A DNA stretch of 10,049 bases from an uncultured Collinsella sp. Lineage in GTDB: Bacteria; Actinomycetota; Coriobacteriia; Coriobacteriales; Coriobacteriaceae. Location: positions 1-10,049 of the forward strand of contig UQOJ01000067.1 in assembly GCA_900542635.1 (NCBI GenBank). The letters run 5' to 3'. Of the stretch, positions 1-6,451 are shown piece after piece. The first letter of the stretch is position 1. Each line of letters begins with the position of its first letter. The translations under genes and the position numbers were made by a program. The notes under the pieces are model-generated. The model worked only from the letters and a program-made list of their open reading frames with translations. It made no database searches and was not told the origin of the DNA.

Positions 1-13
1 GTATAAGAGACAG
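1..13 (+). other. Residual Nextera/Tn5 mosaic-end adapter
   Basis: The first 13 bases, GTATAAGAGACAG, equal the last 13 bases of the 19-base Tn5 mosaic end used in Nextera libraries. This is most likely untrimmed adapter at a contig end and not genomic DNA. The few bases following it may also be low quality. Confidence 0.85.
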
Positions 14-119
14 GGCGGGACGTAAGTAGGCGAGGGGCGGGAGAGGGGTGGCTTGTGCGATGGGCGCGGCGCGCCCGCGCTTGGCCAACGGTGCCTTGGC
101 ACATCCTCAGCAGCTTGCC

Positions 120-1319
120 CTAGAGCTTGTGGTGGCGCTCTTCTTTGCGCTCCTCGGCTGCCTGCTCCTCCTGCTTAAAAGCGGGGTCGTCGGGGGTGAC
201 CAGTTCGTCCTCGTGCGTGCGCTTGTTGTAATGGTGGCGCAGCACGGGCTCAAACAGATGTAGATGCTTGGCAAAGGCCGCCGAGCCAATGGCGAGCACG
301 GTAAAGATAAGCACGCGCATGGGCACCTCGACCTGATTGATGGCGGCGGCGCCGGCCGAAAGCATAATGCACCAGGCATAGATGAGCAGCACAGCCTGTT
401 TTTGGTTGTAGCCTTCTTGGATCAGGCGGTGGTGGATGTGGCCCTTGTCGGCCTGCCCGATGCTAATGTGGGCGCGCTTGCGGCGCACGATGGCGCTAAA
501 CGTGTCGATGATAGGCACGCCGGCAACGATGAGCGGGATGATAAGCGAGGTGAGTGCGGCGGTGCGGCTCACGTTGAGCAGCGAGATGGAGCCCAGCGCA
601 AAGCCCAGCAACAGCGACCCCGAGTCGCCCAAGAAGATGCTGGCGGGGTTGAAGTTGTAGCGCAAAAAGGCCAGACAGGCGCCAAAGAGCGCAATGGAGA
701 GCGCGGCGGCGTCGATGCGGCCCGAGAGAACGGCCATCGAAAACATGGTGAACGACGCGATGCCGCAAATGCCCGTGGCCAAGCCGTCGAGGCCGTCGAT
801 GAGGTTAATGATGTTGGTGAATGCCACCAGATAGATCACGGTAATGGGGTAGGCGAGCCATCCGAGCATGATTTCGCCGGGAGCAAACGGGTTGACGATG
901 ACGCCGATTTTTAGGCCGCCCATGCAGGCGATAAGCGCGGCGAGGACCTGTCCGGCCAGCTTTTGCTTGGGCGTGAGCTGGAAGACGTCGTCGATGGCGC
1001 CGGTCGCAAAGATGACGGTAAAGGAGAGCGCCAGCATGGGATAGCTAATGTGAAGGCGCGGGTGCGGCACCAGGACGGGTGGCCAGCCTAGGTACCAGGT
1101 GCCAAGGATTTGCACAATGCAGGCAACGACCAGGCCCAAAAACACCGCCGTTCCGCCCAAACGCGGGATGGGCTTGGTGTTGATGCGGCGCTTAGAAGGA
1201 TAGTCGACGGCATCGAGCTTAATTGCCAAGCGCTTGACCAGGGGCACCGCGAGGAAGGTCGTGATAAAGGCCGCCGCTGCCACGCATAGGTACGGTATGT
1301 AGCTCGGGGATGAAGCCAT
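120..1319 (-). CDS. wecA: UDP-GlcNAc:undecaprenyl-phosphate GlcNAc-1-phosphate transferase (WecA/TagO family)
   Basis: Polytopic membrane enzyme of 399 aa that moves GlcNAc-1-phosphate from UDP-GlcNAc to undecaprenyl phosphate at the inner face of the membrane. This starts teichoic-acid-like or other wall polysaccharides. Seen: about ten hydrophobic segments; RINTKPIPRLGG at residues 45-56; the Asp pair D110-D111 (AIDDVF); NIINLIDGLDGL at 169-180; GDSG at 231-234 within FLGDSGSLLLG; and HIHHRL at 294-299, the loop motif typical of the WecA/TagO branch as opposed to MraY. The C-terminus (from about 362) is a charged cytoplasmic tail rich in Glu, Lys and His. I start at the ATG at 1319. A TTG at 1337 would add six residues but has no ribosome-binding site, and the ATG itself has only a weak GGCGG upstream. 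It is transcribed leftward. The next gene on that side is cut off by the window end, so operon membership is unknown. The symbol is by family; tagO would be equally acceptable. Confidence 0.9.
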   Translation of the reverse strand: MASSPSYIPYLCVAAAAFITTFLAVPLVKRLAIKLDAVDYPSKRRINTKPIPRLGGTAVFLGLVVACIVQILGTWYLGWPPVLVPHPRLHISYPMLALSFTVIFATGAIDDVFQLTPKQKLAGQVLAALIACMGGLKIGVIVNPFAPGEIMLGWLAYPITVIYLVAFTNIINLIDGLDGLATGICGIASFTMFSMAVLSGRIDAAALSIALFGACLAFLRYNFNPASIFLGDSGSLLLGFALGSISLLNVSRTAALTSLIIPLIVAGVPIIDTFSAIVRRKRAHISIGQADKGHIHHRLIQEGYNQKQAVLLIYAWCIMLSAGAAAINQVEVPMRVLIFTVLAIGSAAFAKHLHLFEPVLRHHYNKRTHEDELVTPDDPAFKQEEQAAEERKEERHHKL

Positions 1320-1390
1320 GAATCTAAAAACCGCCAAGCGTCGAAGGAAAAGGTCAGAAGAACGCCATGCGCAAAGGGCATAGCCGAACC

Positions 1391-1426
1391 ATAATACTCG
1401 ACCAAGGGGGGTGCATGTAATTGCAC
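1391..1426 (-). promoter_or_regulatory. Candidate wecA promoter -10 with a dyad at the -35 region
   Basis: On the minus strand TATTAT (1396-1391) is a one-mismatch -10 box about 70 bases upstream of the wecA ATG. No good -35 hexamer lies 16-18 bases further up. That place is occupied by a perfect 5+5 dyad, GTGCA-N6-TGCAC (1411-1426), which could be an operator. Both are weak single-site inferences. Confidence 0.3.
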
Positions 1427-1550
1427 GCAGCGATAATCACGCGCTTACCAGATATTGGGATGTTGTCGATGGCTTGTCGGGATGCCGGCGGGGATCCATA
1501 TGGACTGTAATGGCGATTTTCGGCAAAAGAAAACCACCCCCCACGTTACG

Positions 1551-1578
1551 AAAATGAACCCACCTAAAACAGGTGGGT
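1551..1578 (-). terminator. Terminator-like hairpin ending the non-coding RNA
   Basis: On the minus strand ACCCACCT (1578-1571), loop GTTTT, AGGTGGGT (1565-1558) form a perfect 8-bp stem, followed by TCATTTTCG. The T-run is short and interrupted, so termination may be partial. Some transcripts could read on toward wecA about 230 bases downstream. Confidence 0.6.
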
Positions 1579-1722
1579 GCCCTCATCGACTGTTCCAGCG
1601 TCCTTAACAACGAAGGATACCTGTACTAGGTACGACTGTGTGGGCTCCCTAAATAAACGCGACGGTTCACCCAGTTGCTCCGCGGGGGGCGGAATACCTA
1701 CATCATAAAGCGGCACTTTGTG
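1551..1722 (-). ncRNA. Probable structured non-coding RNA (raiA-motif-like; 6S RNA is the alternative)
   Basis: This stretch has no credible protein gene on either strand but has strong RNA-like structure when read on the minus strand. GTGCC (1716-1712) can pair with GGCAC (1581-1577) to close the element. Inside are the hairpins TCCGC/GCGGA (1693-1689 with 1683-1679, loop of five C) and TCCTT/AAGGA (1617-1613 with 1605-1601), and a small GTAC/GTAC or ACCT/AGGT hairpin around 1619-1633. Unpaired blocks such as TTTATGATGTAGG and TTTATTTAGGGAGCCC resemble conserved single-stranded segments of a known RNA class. From memory they best recall the raiA motif RNA of Firmicutes and Actinobacteria, and I cannot exclude 6S RNA. 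The element is followed at once by a terminator-like hairpin, as expected for an independent transcript. The 5' end is approximate. The existence of an RNA is more secure than its family. Confidence 0.6.
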
Positions 1723-1732
1723 GATTCCAGTC

Positions 1733-1761
1733 TTGACATTACAAAAATCGTGTCGGACGAT
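1733..1761 (+). promoter_or_regulatory. Candidate promoter for the radical SAM gene
   Basis: A perfect TTGACA (1733-1738) is followed after 17 bases by GACGAT (1756-1761), a poor -10 with three of six consensus matches. It points toward the gene starting at 1846, leaving a leader of about 75 bases, and lies back to back with the 5' end of the minus-strand RNA. Confidence 0.35.
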
Positions 1762-1845
1762 TACGGCGCCTTAGGGACGGAGCCGTCTACGCGGCCTGGC
1801 CCTTTACGTTTGAGCTGCTGAATCGTTGTTTTGGAGCATGTTTTT

Positions 1846-2784
1846 ATGCCGACGTCGTTGACCGAACTTTTTTCGCCCGCCTGCCATTTGTGTCCGCGCC
1901 GTTGCGGTGCGGCGCGCGATGAGGGCGCGCGCGGCGTATGCGGTGCTAACGACACGCTCAAGGTGGCCCGCGCGGCGCTTCATATGTGGGAGGAACCGCC
2001 CATCTCGGGCGAGGCGGGCTCGGGCACGATCTTTTTTAGCGGCTGTTCGCTCAAATGCGTCTACTGCCAAAACCACGAGATCTCGACGGGCAATTTCGGT
2101 CTGGAGATTACGCCCGAGCGCCTGGTCGAGATTATGCTGGAACTTCAGGACCAGGGTGCCAACAACATCAATTTGGTGACGGCGACGCACTATGCTCACC
2201 TGCTGCCTGCCGCGATTGCCGCGGCGCGGTCGCGCGGGCTGGTCGTTCCGATCGTCTACAACACGAGTGGTTACGAGCGCGCGAGTGCCGTGGCGGCGCT
2301 GGGCGACCTGGTCGATGTGTGGCTCACCGACTTTAAGTATGCCGATGCCGGGCTTGCGCAGTCGCTCTCTCATATTAAGGATTACCCGCGCGTGGCGGTG
2401 TCGGGCCTGGCGCAGATGGCGCACGAGGTCGAGCGCCGCGGGGGAGAGCTGGTGGACGACGAGGGGCTCATGAAGCGCGGCATCATCGTGCGCCACTTGG
2501 TACTGCCGGGGCATGCGGATGACTCGTGCCGCGTGTTAGACCTGGTGTGGCAGACGATGGGCGACGTGCCGATCTCGGTCATGAACCAGTACACGCCCAA
2601 TGCGCTTATGCGCGAGCAGGGCGGCGATCTGGCGCGTGCCGTGACGCGCGAGGAGTACGAGCGGGTGCTCGACCATGCCGACGACCTGGGCTTTACGACG
2701 ATGTTCTGGCAAGAGGGCGGCGCGGTGGACGAGAGCTTCACCCCGGCCTTCGACACCACCGGTGTTCTTACCAGCGCAAAGTAG
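1846..2784 (+). CDS. PflA-like radical SAM protein (COG1313-type)
   Basis: A 312-aa protein of the family annotated as 'pyruvate formate-lyase activating enzyme-related' or uncharacterised radical SAM proteins. Seen: the radical SAM cluster motif C67-x3-C71-x2-C74 (GCSLKCVYCQNHEIS), which binds the 4Fe-4S cluster that cleaves S-adenosylmethionine; NINLVTATHYA near residue 107; VWLTDFKY near 165; and MNQYTP near 248, all typical of COG1313 members. Ahead of the core is a second cysteine set, C13-x2-C16-x3-C20 and C32, probably a metal site, also common in this family. The substrate is not known, and no glycyl radical enzyme is encoded nearby, so true PflA activity is not supported. The ATG at 1846 is chosen because GGAG at 1833-1836 sits nine bases upstream; an in-frame TTG at 1831 precedes it without a ribosome-binding site. 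It seems to be a single-gene unit ahead of the tRNA. Confidence 0.85.
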   Translation: MPTSLTELFSPACHLCPRRCGAARDEGARGVCGANDTLKVARAALHMWEEPPISGEAGSGTIFFSGCSLKCVYCQNHEISTGNFGLEITPERLVEIMLELQDQGANNINLVTATHYAHLLPAAIAAARSRGLVVPIVYNTSGYERASAVAALGDLVDVWLTDFKYADAGLAQSLSHIKDYPRVAVSGLAQMAHEVERRGGELVDDEGLMKRGIIVRHLVLPGHADDSCRVLDLVWQTMGDVPISVMNQYTPNALMREQGGDLARAVTREEYERVLDHADDLGFTTMFWQEGGAVDESFTPAFDTTGVLTSAK

Positions 2785-2792
2785 TGCGTTCG

Positions 2793-2831
2793 TCGATGAT
2801 TTTTCTGGGACGGGGATTAAATAATCATCGA
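2793..2831 (+). repeat. Hairpin repeat with GGGAC core, 3' of the radical SAM gene
   Basis: TCGATGATT (2793-2801) and AATCATCGA (2823-2831) form a perfect 9-bp inverted repeat. Its 21-base loop contains GGGACGGGGATT. It begins eight bases after the stop codon and has no T-run, so it is not a classical terminator. It resembles the other GGGGAC-core intergenic elements in this window. Confidence 0.5.
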
Positions 2832-2894
2832 GAGGATCGCCTGTTCGAAAAGTTGTCAAAATAGCCGCGCTCCAAAAAGACTGCTTATTGGGCG

Positions 2895-2922
2895 TTGACA
2901 GTTGGCGAGCCGTAGGTAAAAT
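2895..2922 (+). promoter_or_regulatory. Strong promoter of the tRNA-Ala gene
   Basis: A perfect -35 TTGACA (2895-2900), a 16-base spacer and a near-consensus -10 TAAAAT (2917-2922). The predicted start is about 2929-2931, just ahead of the tRNA at 2936, so the tRNA 5' leader is only a few bases. Confidence 0.8.
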
Positions 2923-2935
2923 ATCGACTTGTCCT

Positions 2936-3008
2936 GGGGACGTAGCTCAGTTGGGAGAGCGCTGCCGTCGCATGGCAGAGGCCGAGGGTTCGACTCCCTT
3001 CGTCTCCA
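2936..3008 (+). tRNA. tRNA-Ala (anticodon CGC)
   Basis: A full 73-nt cloverleaf. The acceptor GGGGACG (2936-2942) pairs with CGTCTCC (3001-3007), including the G3:U70 wobble that is the main identity element for alanyl-tRNA synthetase. The D arm is GCTC/GAGC. The anticodon stem CTGCC/GGCAG (2962-2966, 2974-2978) encloses loop GTCGCAT with anticodon CGC at 2969-2971, which reads GCG alanine codons. The variable loop has five bases and the T arm carries TTCGACT. The discriminator is A3008. CCA is not encoded (ACCC follows), so it must be added after transcription. GCG reading fits a GC-rich genome. Confidence 0.96.
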
Positions 3009-3024
3009 CCCTTGGATTTGATAA

Positions 3025-3054
3025 GCCGCTGACATTGTGTCGGCGGCTTTTTTT
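3025..3054 (+). terminator. Rho-independent terminator of tRNA-Ala
   Basis: GCCGCTGACA (3025-3034), loop TTG, TGTCGGCGGC (3038-3047): a 10-bp stem with one T-G wobble, followed by seven T (3048-3054). It lies 17 bases past the tRNA 3' end and ends 18 bases before the next start codon. Confidence 0.92.
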
Positions 3055-3072
3055 AAAAGAAAGGGCTATACC

Positions 3073-3531
3073 ATGGCCGAGCTTGAGTCCCAACCATTGT
3101 CCGACGAGGAGCGCGCCGAGTTGGAAGAGCTCCGCGCTGAGAAGGCCCGCCGCGAGGCTCGGGAAGAGGCCCGTCGCGAGCGTGAGGAGCTGGCTGCCCT
3201 GCGTGCCGAGCGTACGAAGGCCGAGGAGGTCGCCGCGAACGCCGCATCCGCATCGGCGCCCGCGCCCGCACCCAAGCCCGCTGCTGCGAAGCCTGCACCT
3301 GCCGCGCCCAAACCTCAGCCTAAAAAGGCCGCCCGTCCCAAGTCCGTCGAGCCCAAGCCGCGCCGTGACGAGATGACCTTTGCCCAGCGCATGGTTACCT
3401 CCAAGGAGCCTACGGGCGAGAACGAGATCCCTGGCATGGCACCGGCTCAAAAAATCATCATTGTCCTTGCCCTCATCGCGTTCGTCATCTTTTTGGGCTA
3501 CACGATCCTGACCAGCATGGGCCTGCTCTAA
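3073..3531 (+). CDS. Small tail-anchored coiled-coil membrane protein, function unknown
   Basis: A 152-aa protein I do not recognise as a named family. Residues about 9-55 are an almost uninterrupted Glu/Arg/Lys/Ala helix with a heptad-like pattern, a likely coiled coil. Residues 56-97 are a low-complexity Ala/Pro/Lys linker, flexible and strongly basic toward its end. Residues 98-126 are a short polar stretch containing MTFAQRMVTSKEPTGENEIPGM in two parts around T106. Residues 127-150 form one hydrophobic segment (KIIIVLALIAFVIFLGY) at the very C-terminus. There is no signal peptide, so the expected topology is cytoplasmic N-terminus with a C-terminal anchor. The ATG at 3073 is preceded by AAAGGG (3060-3065) with seven bases between. 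A longer reading from 3037 would start inside the tRNA terminator stem. No promoter fits between that terminator and the gene. Confidence 0.8.
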   Translation: MAELESQPLSDEERAELEELRAEKARREAREEARREREELAALRAERTKAEEVAANAASASAPAPAPKPAAAKPAPAAPKPQPKKAARPKSVEPKPRRDEMTFAQRMVTSKEPTGENEIPGMAPAQKIIIVLALIAFVIFLGYTILTSMGLL

Positions 3532-3615
3532 CCGACTCGCATCGGGCGTCATGTCCGCATGCTCTGCTCTCGTCCAACCCTCAAATTCTGCACCACACAT
3601 CCGAAAGGTCGCCCC

Positions 3616-5121
3616 ATGGCTTTGACCGACATCTCGCATCCCACCGACATTGCAATGCTCACCGATCTGTACGAGCTCACTATGGCCCAGGGCCTGTGGG
3701 AGAGCGGCAAGGCCAATGAGCAGGGTTGTTTTACCGCGTTTTACCGAGATCATCCCTTTGGCAGCGCCTATGCCGTCATGTGCGGCACCGCCGAGCTGCC
3801 CGAGCTGGTCGAGAATCTGCGCTTTACGCCCGAGGACATCGACTACCTCGCCTCGCTCCAGGCCCCTGCCGGCGGCGCGATGTTCAAGCCTGGATTCCTC
3901 GACTACCTGCGCGATTTTCGCGCGCATGTAAACATCGACGCCGTGCCCGAGGGCGAGCTCGTCTTTCCGCGCGAGCCCATGGTGCGCGTCACCGGCCCCG
4001 CGCTGGAGTGCCAGCTGCTCGAGACGGCGCTGCTTAACATTGTCGGCTTCCAGACGCTTGTCGCCACCAAGACGGCGCGCGTGGTGCTCGCCGCCGACGG
4101 TCGTCCCGTGGCGGAGTTTGGCCTGCGCCGAGCCCAGGGTCCCGATGGCGGCCTGGCCGTTGCACGCGCGAGCTACGTTGCTGGCTGCTCCTCTACGTCC
4201 AATGTGCTCGCCGGCCGCCGCTACGGTATTCCCGTCTTTGGCACGCATGCGCACAGCTGGGTGATGAGCTTCGATTCCGAGCTCGAGGCCTTCCGTGCCT
4301 TTGCCAAATCGAGCCCCAAGAACTGCACGTTGCTCATCGACACCTATGACGTGCGCGAGGGCTGCGAACATGCCATTACGGTTGCCAAGGAGATGGAAGC
4401 GGTGGGCGAGCGCCTGTCGGCCATTCGCATCGACTCCGGCGACCTCGCCAAGCTTTCCAAGTATGTTCGCGGCCGTTTTGATGCCGAGGGCCTGCCCTAT
4501 GTGGGGATCTCGGTTTCCAACGATCTGGATGAGTACACGATTCAGTCGCTGCTCGACCAGGGCGCGCCCATCGACAGCTTTGGCGTGGGCACCAAGCTCG
4601 CGACCTGCTACGATCAGCCGGCGCTGGGCGGCGTGTACAAGCTTTCCGCCCGCCGTGCGAGCGAGGCAGATCCATGGACGCCGGTGGTCAAGCTCTCCGA
4701 GCAGCCCTACAAGCGCACGATCCCGGGTGTGCAACGCGTGCGCCGTTATTACGACGGCTTTGGCGGCCCGGTCTGCGACATGATCTACGACGAGGACCAT
4801 CTGGCGGGGGAGGGCGCCGCGCGCGGCAATACCCTCGTGGCCGTGAATGATGCCGCCCTGGTGACCGACGTGTCCGAACTTGAGTATCGCGAGCTGCTGG
4901 TGCCGATCGTGCGCGATGGCAGTGCGGTGGCTCCGCGTGAGAGCATCCAGGACGCGCGCGAGCGCTGTGCTTGGGCGCTCGATCATCTGGACGCAGCTTT
5001 CAAGCGCTTTCTGTACCCGCAGACCTACGTGGTGGGTATGGAACAGGGTCTGGCCCAGGTGCGCGACGAGCTCGTGCGCAAGAACATGGCCGCGGCTTCG
5101 GCCTTCCCCTGGGCAAAATGA
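3616..5121 (+). CDS. pncB: Nicotinate phosphoribosyltransferase
   Basis: A 501-aa enzyme of NAD salvage: nicotinate plus PRPP (with ATP) gives nicotinate mononucleotide. Seen: the N-terminal DLYELTMAQG (17-26) typical of NAPRTases; AEFGLRRAQGPDGG (166-179), whose Arg pair lies in the nicotinate/phosphate pocket in this family; GTHAHSW (209-215), carrying the His that is transiently phosphorylated in characterised NAPRTases; and RIDSGDLAKLSK (271-282) in the PRPP-binding core, followed by GVGTKLAT (323-330). The length fits the bacterial 'long' form. The start is the ATG at 3616 with GAAAGG at 3603-3608 and a seven-base spacing; the ATG at 3559 lacks a ribosome-binding site. It lies 84 bases after the tail-anchored gene and 103 bases before proB. 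The stop codon (5119-5121) is inside an inverted repeat, described separately. Confidence 0.96.
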   Translation: MALTDISHPTDIAMLTDLYELTMAQGLWESGKANEQGCFTAFYRDHPFGSAYAVMCGTAELPELVENLRFTPEDIDYLASLQAPAGGAMFKPGFLDYLRDFRAHVNIDAVPEGELVFPREPMVRVTGPALECQLLETALLNIVGFQTLVATKTARVVLAADGRPVAEFGLRRAQGPDGGLAVARASYVAGCSSTSNVLAGRRYGIPVFGTHAHSWVMSFDSELEAFRAFAKSSPKNCTLLIDTYDVREGCEHAITVAKEMEAVGERLSAIRIDSGDLAKLSKYVRGRFDAEGLPYVGISVSNDLDEYTIQSLLDQGAPIDSFGVGTKLATCYDQPALGGVYKLSARRASEADPWTPVVKLSEQPYKRTIPGVQRVRRYYDGFGGPVCDMIYDEDHLAGEGAARGNTLVAVNDAALVTDVSELEYRELLVPIVRDGSAVAPRESIQDARERCAWALDHLDAAFKRFLYPQTYVVGMEQGLAQVRDELVRKNMAAASAFPWAK

Positions 5122-5163
5122 TCCGAAGGGGACGGAGGAAAACGGATCATTTTCGTCCGTCCC
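5115..5163 (+). repeat. Two overlapping, mutually exclusive hairpins at the pncB 3' end
   Basis: Hairpin A pairs AAAATGATCCG (5115-5125) with CGGATCATTTT (5143-5153), a perfect 11-bp stem that buries the TGA stop of pncB. Hairpin B pairs GGGACGGA (5129-5136) with TCCGTCCC (5156-5163) and, past one G-G mismatch, GAAAA (5138-5142) with TTTTC (5150-5154). Both use 5143-5154, or loop it out, so only one can form. The loop of A contains GGGGAC, linking it to the other intergenic repeats. It could be a terminator or attenuator between pncB and proB, or just a mobile-type repeat. Confidence 0.6.
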
Positions 5164-5224
5164 GCACCGGGTGCCCCAGCTGCCCCAGCTCGTCCGAACG
5201 CTCGACATTCGATTGGTTTGACGT

Positions 5225-6352
5225 ATGACGACTTCTTATAAAACGATGGTGGTAAAGATCGGCTCGTCCACGGTGGTGGGTGCCGACGGTAAGGTCAACC
5301 GCGCGTTTATCGGCGGCCTGGCTGATCAGGCCGCGGCCCTGCGCAAGCTCGGCTGGCGCTTGGTCGTGGTGAGCTCCGGCGCCATTGCCTGTGGCTATCC
5401 CGTGCTGGGCTTCGACTGCAAACCGGTTGGCGATCTGCCGAGCCTGCAGGCATGCGCTTCGGCCGGTCAGTGCATCATTTCGTCGGCCTACGATGAGGAG
5501 TTCCATGCGCGTGACCTGCTCACCTCGCTCGTGCTGCTCACGCGTCACGACACGGCGCGCCGTACGTCCTACCTACACGCGCGCGACGCCCTGCTGCGCC
5601 TGGTGGAGCTGGGCGTGGTGCCAGTCGTCAACGAAAACGACACCGTCACCGTCGACGAGATTAAGTTCGGCGACAACGATACACTCGCGGCCCTCGTGAG
5701 CTGCCTGGTTTCTGCCGACCTGTGTGTGACGCTGTCCGACATCGACGGCCTCTACACCGCCAATCCGCATGAGGATTCGACGGCCGAGTTTGTCCCGGTC
5801 GTGCGCAAAATCGATGCCAAGATCATTGCCTCGGCGGGCGATTCTTCGACGTCGGTGGGTACCGGCGGCATGATCACCAAGATCCGCGCGAGCCGCATTT
5901 TGATGACGGCTGGCATTCAGAGCGTAATCTGCTCGGGCGAGGAGCCCGATGCGCTCGTGCGCCTGGCCCGTGGCGAGAGCGTGGGAACCCTGTTCGATCC
6001 GCCGGCGGAGCGTCTGGACATTGCGCCGCGCAAGCTGTGGATCGCGCTGGGTGACAAGGCACATGGATCGGTAACGGTTGACGACGGTGCCGCGAAGGCG
6101 TTGGTTAGCCGTGGCTCGTCCTTGCTCGCGGTGGGTATTCGCGAGGTCGATGGCGAGTTTGCCGAGGGCGATGTGCTTGACGTGTGCGACCCGAGCGGTA
6201 TGGTTGTCGCCCGCGGTATCGCCGAGGCCGATTCGGACGTGCTGGAACTTGCCGCCGGTCGCCGCCAGGACCAGATCGCCAGCAACCGCCTGCTGGCAGA
6301 CCTAGCCGAGAAGCCTGCGATACACAGGGATAACTTGATCGTATTTGCATAA
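5225..6352 (+). CDS. proB: Glutamate 5-kinase (with PUA domain)
   Basis: A 375-aa enzyme of the first step of proline synthesis: glutamate plus ATP gives gamma-glutamyl phosphate, which is passed to ProA. Seen: an amino-acid kinase domain (about 1-255) with VVKIGSSTV (9-17, phosphate-binding Lys11), SSGAIACG (50-57), VVNENDTV (134-141), KFGDNDTLAALV (147-158) and TGGMITKIRAS (213-223); and a C-terminal PUA domain (about 270-345), usual in full-length bacterial enzymes. The end KPAIHRDNLIVF is the normal family terminus, so the gene is complete. The ATG at 5225 is the first possible start, since an in-frame TGA lies just before it (5219-5221). The ribosome-binding site is poor (GGTTTG only). 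It follows pncB and ends on a strong terminator. proA lies beyond the reversed hydrolase, so the two are not one simple operon. Feedback inhibition by proline is known for the family but is not readable here. Confidence 0.96.
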   Translation: MTTSYKTMVVKIGSSTVVGADGKVNRAFIGGLADQAAALRKLGWRLVVVSSGAIACGYPVLGFDCKPVGDLPSLQACASAGQCIISSAYDEEFHARDLLTSLVLLTRHDTARRTSYLHARDALLRLVELGVVPVVNENDTVTVDEIKFGDNDTLAALVSCLVSADLCVTLSDIDGLYTANPHEDSTAEFVPVVRKIDAKIIASAGDSSTSVGTGGMITKIRASRILMTAGIQSVICSGEEPDALVRLARGESVGTLFDPPAERLDIAPRKLWIALGDKAHGSVTVDDGAAKALVSRGSSLLAVGIREVDGEFAEGDVLDVCDPSGMVVARGIAEADSDVLELAAGRRQDQIASNRLLADLAEKPAIHRDNLIVFA

Positions 6353-6396
6353 AGAAAGACAGCGCTGCGGATCGTTTCCCGCAGCGCTGTCTTTCT
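6353..6396. terminator. Bidirectional terminator between proB and the hydrolase
   Basis: A perfect 18-bp inverted repeat, AGAAAGACAGCGCTGCGG (6353-6370) with its complement at 6379-6396, and an eight-base loop. It starts directly after the proB stop codon. The stem ends are A-rich on the left and T-rich on the right, so both transcripts meet a GC stem followed by a U-rich run. This suits convergent genes. Confidence 0.85.
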
Positions 6397-6397
6397 C

Positions 6398-6451
6398 GTG
6401 CCGGCACTTGGGGACGTTCCTATTGTGCCGGCAGGTGGGGACACTCCTTTG
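6398..6451. repeat. Two tandem 27-bp GGGGAC-core repeats
   Basis: Two directly adjacent copies (6398-6424 and 6425-6451) share GTGCCGGCA, TGGGGAC and TCCT at the same offsets, with about 21 of 27 positions equal. GTGCCGGCAC in the first copy is itself a palindrome. They fill the space between the terminator and the probable original stop codon of the hydrolase at 6452-6454. Confidence 0.75.

Noticed and set aside
14..119. Possible start of a next gene downstream of wecA on the minus strand
   Set aside because: More than one reading is open to the window edge, none has a recognisable protein or clear ribosome-binding site, and the edge is adapter; too little to call.
1320..1337. TTG start for wecA six codons upstream
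   Set aside because: No Shine-Dalgarno sequence in front of it; the ATG at 1319 begins a normal N-terminus, though its own site is weak too.
1495..1504. Perfect 10-base palindrome TCCATATGGA
   Set aside because: A single short palindrome in a gap with no paired signal; expected by chance at this scale.
3559..3615. Upstream ATG for pncB adding 19 residues
   Set aside because: No ribosome-binding site, and the extra residues do not look like a NAPRTase N-terminus; the ATG at 3616 has GAAAGG at good spacing.
2947..5208. 753-aa open frame on the minus strand
   Set aside because: It overlaps the tRNA, the tail-anchored gene and the whole of pncB on the other strand; its composition (Ala/Gly/His/Arg-rich, no domain) is that of an antisense shadow in GC-rich DNA.
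6398..6451. Two 27-bp tandem units considered as a CRISPR remnant
   Set aside because: The copies are directly adjacent with no spacers, and no cas gene is present.
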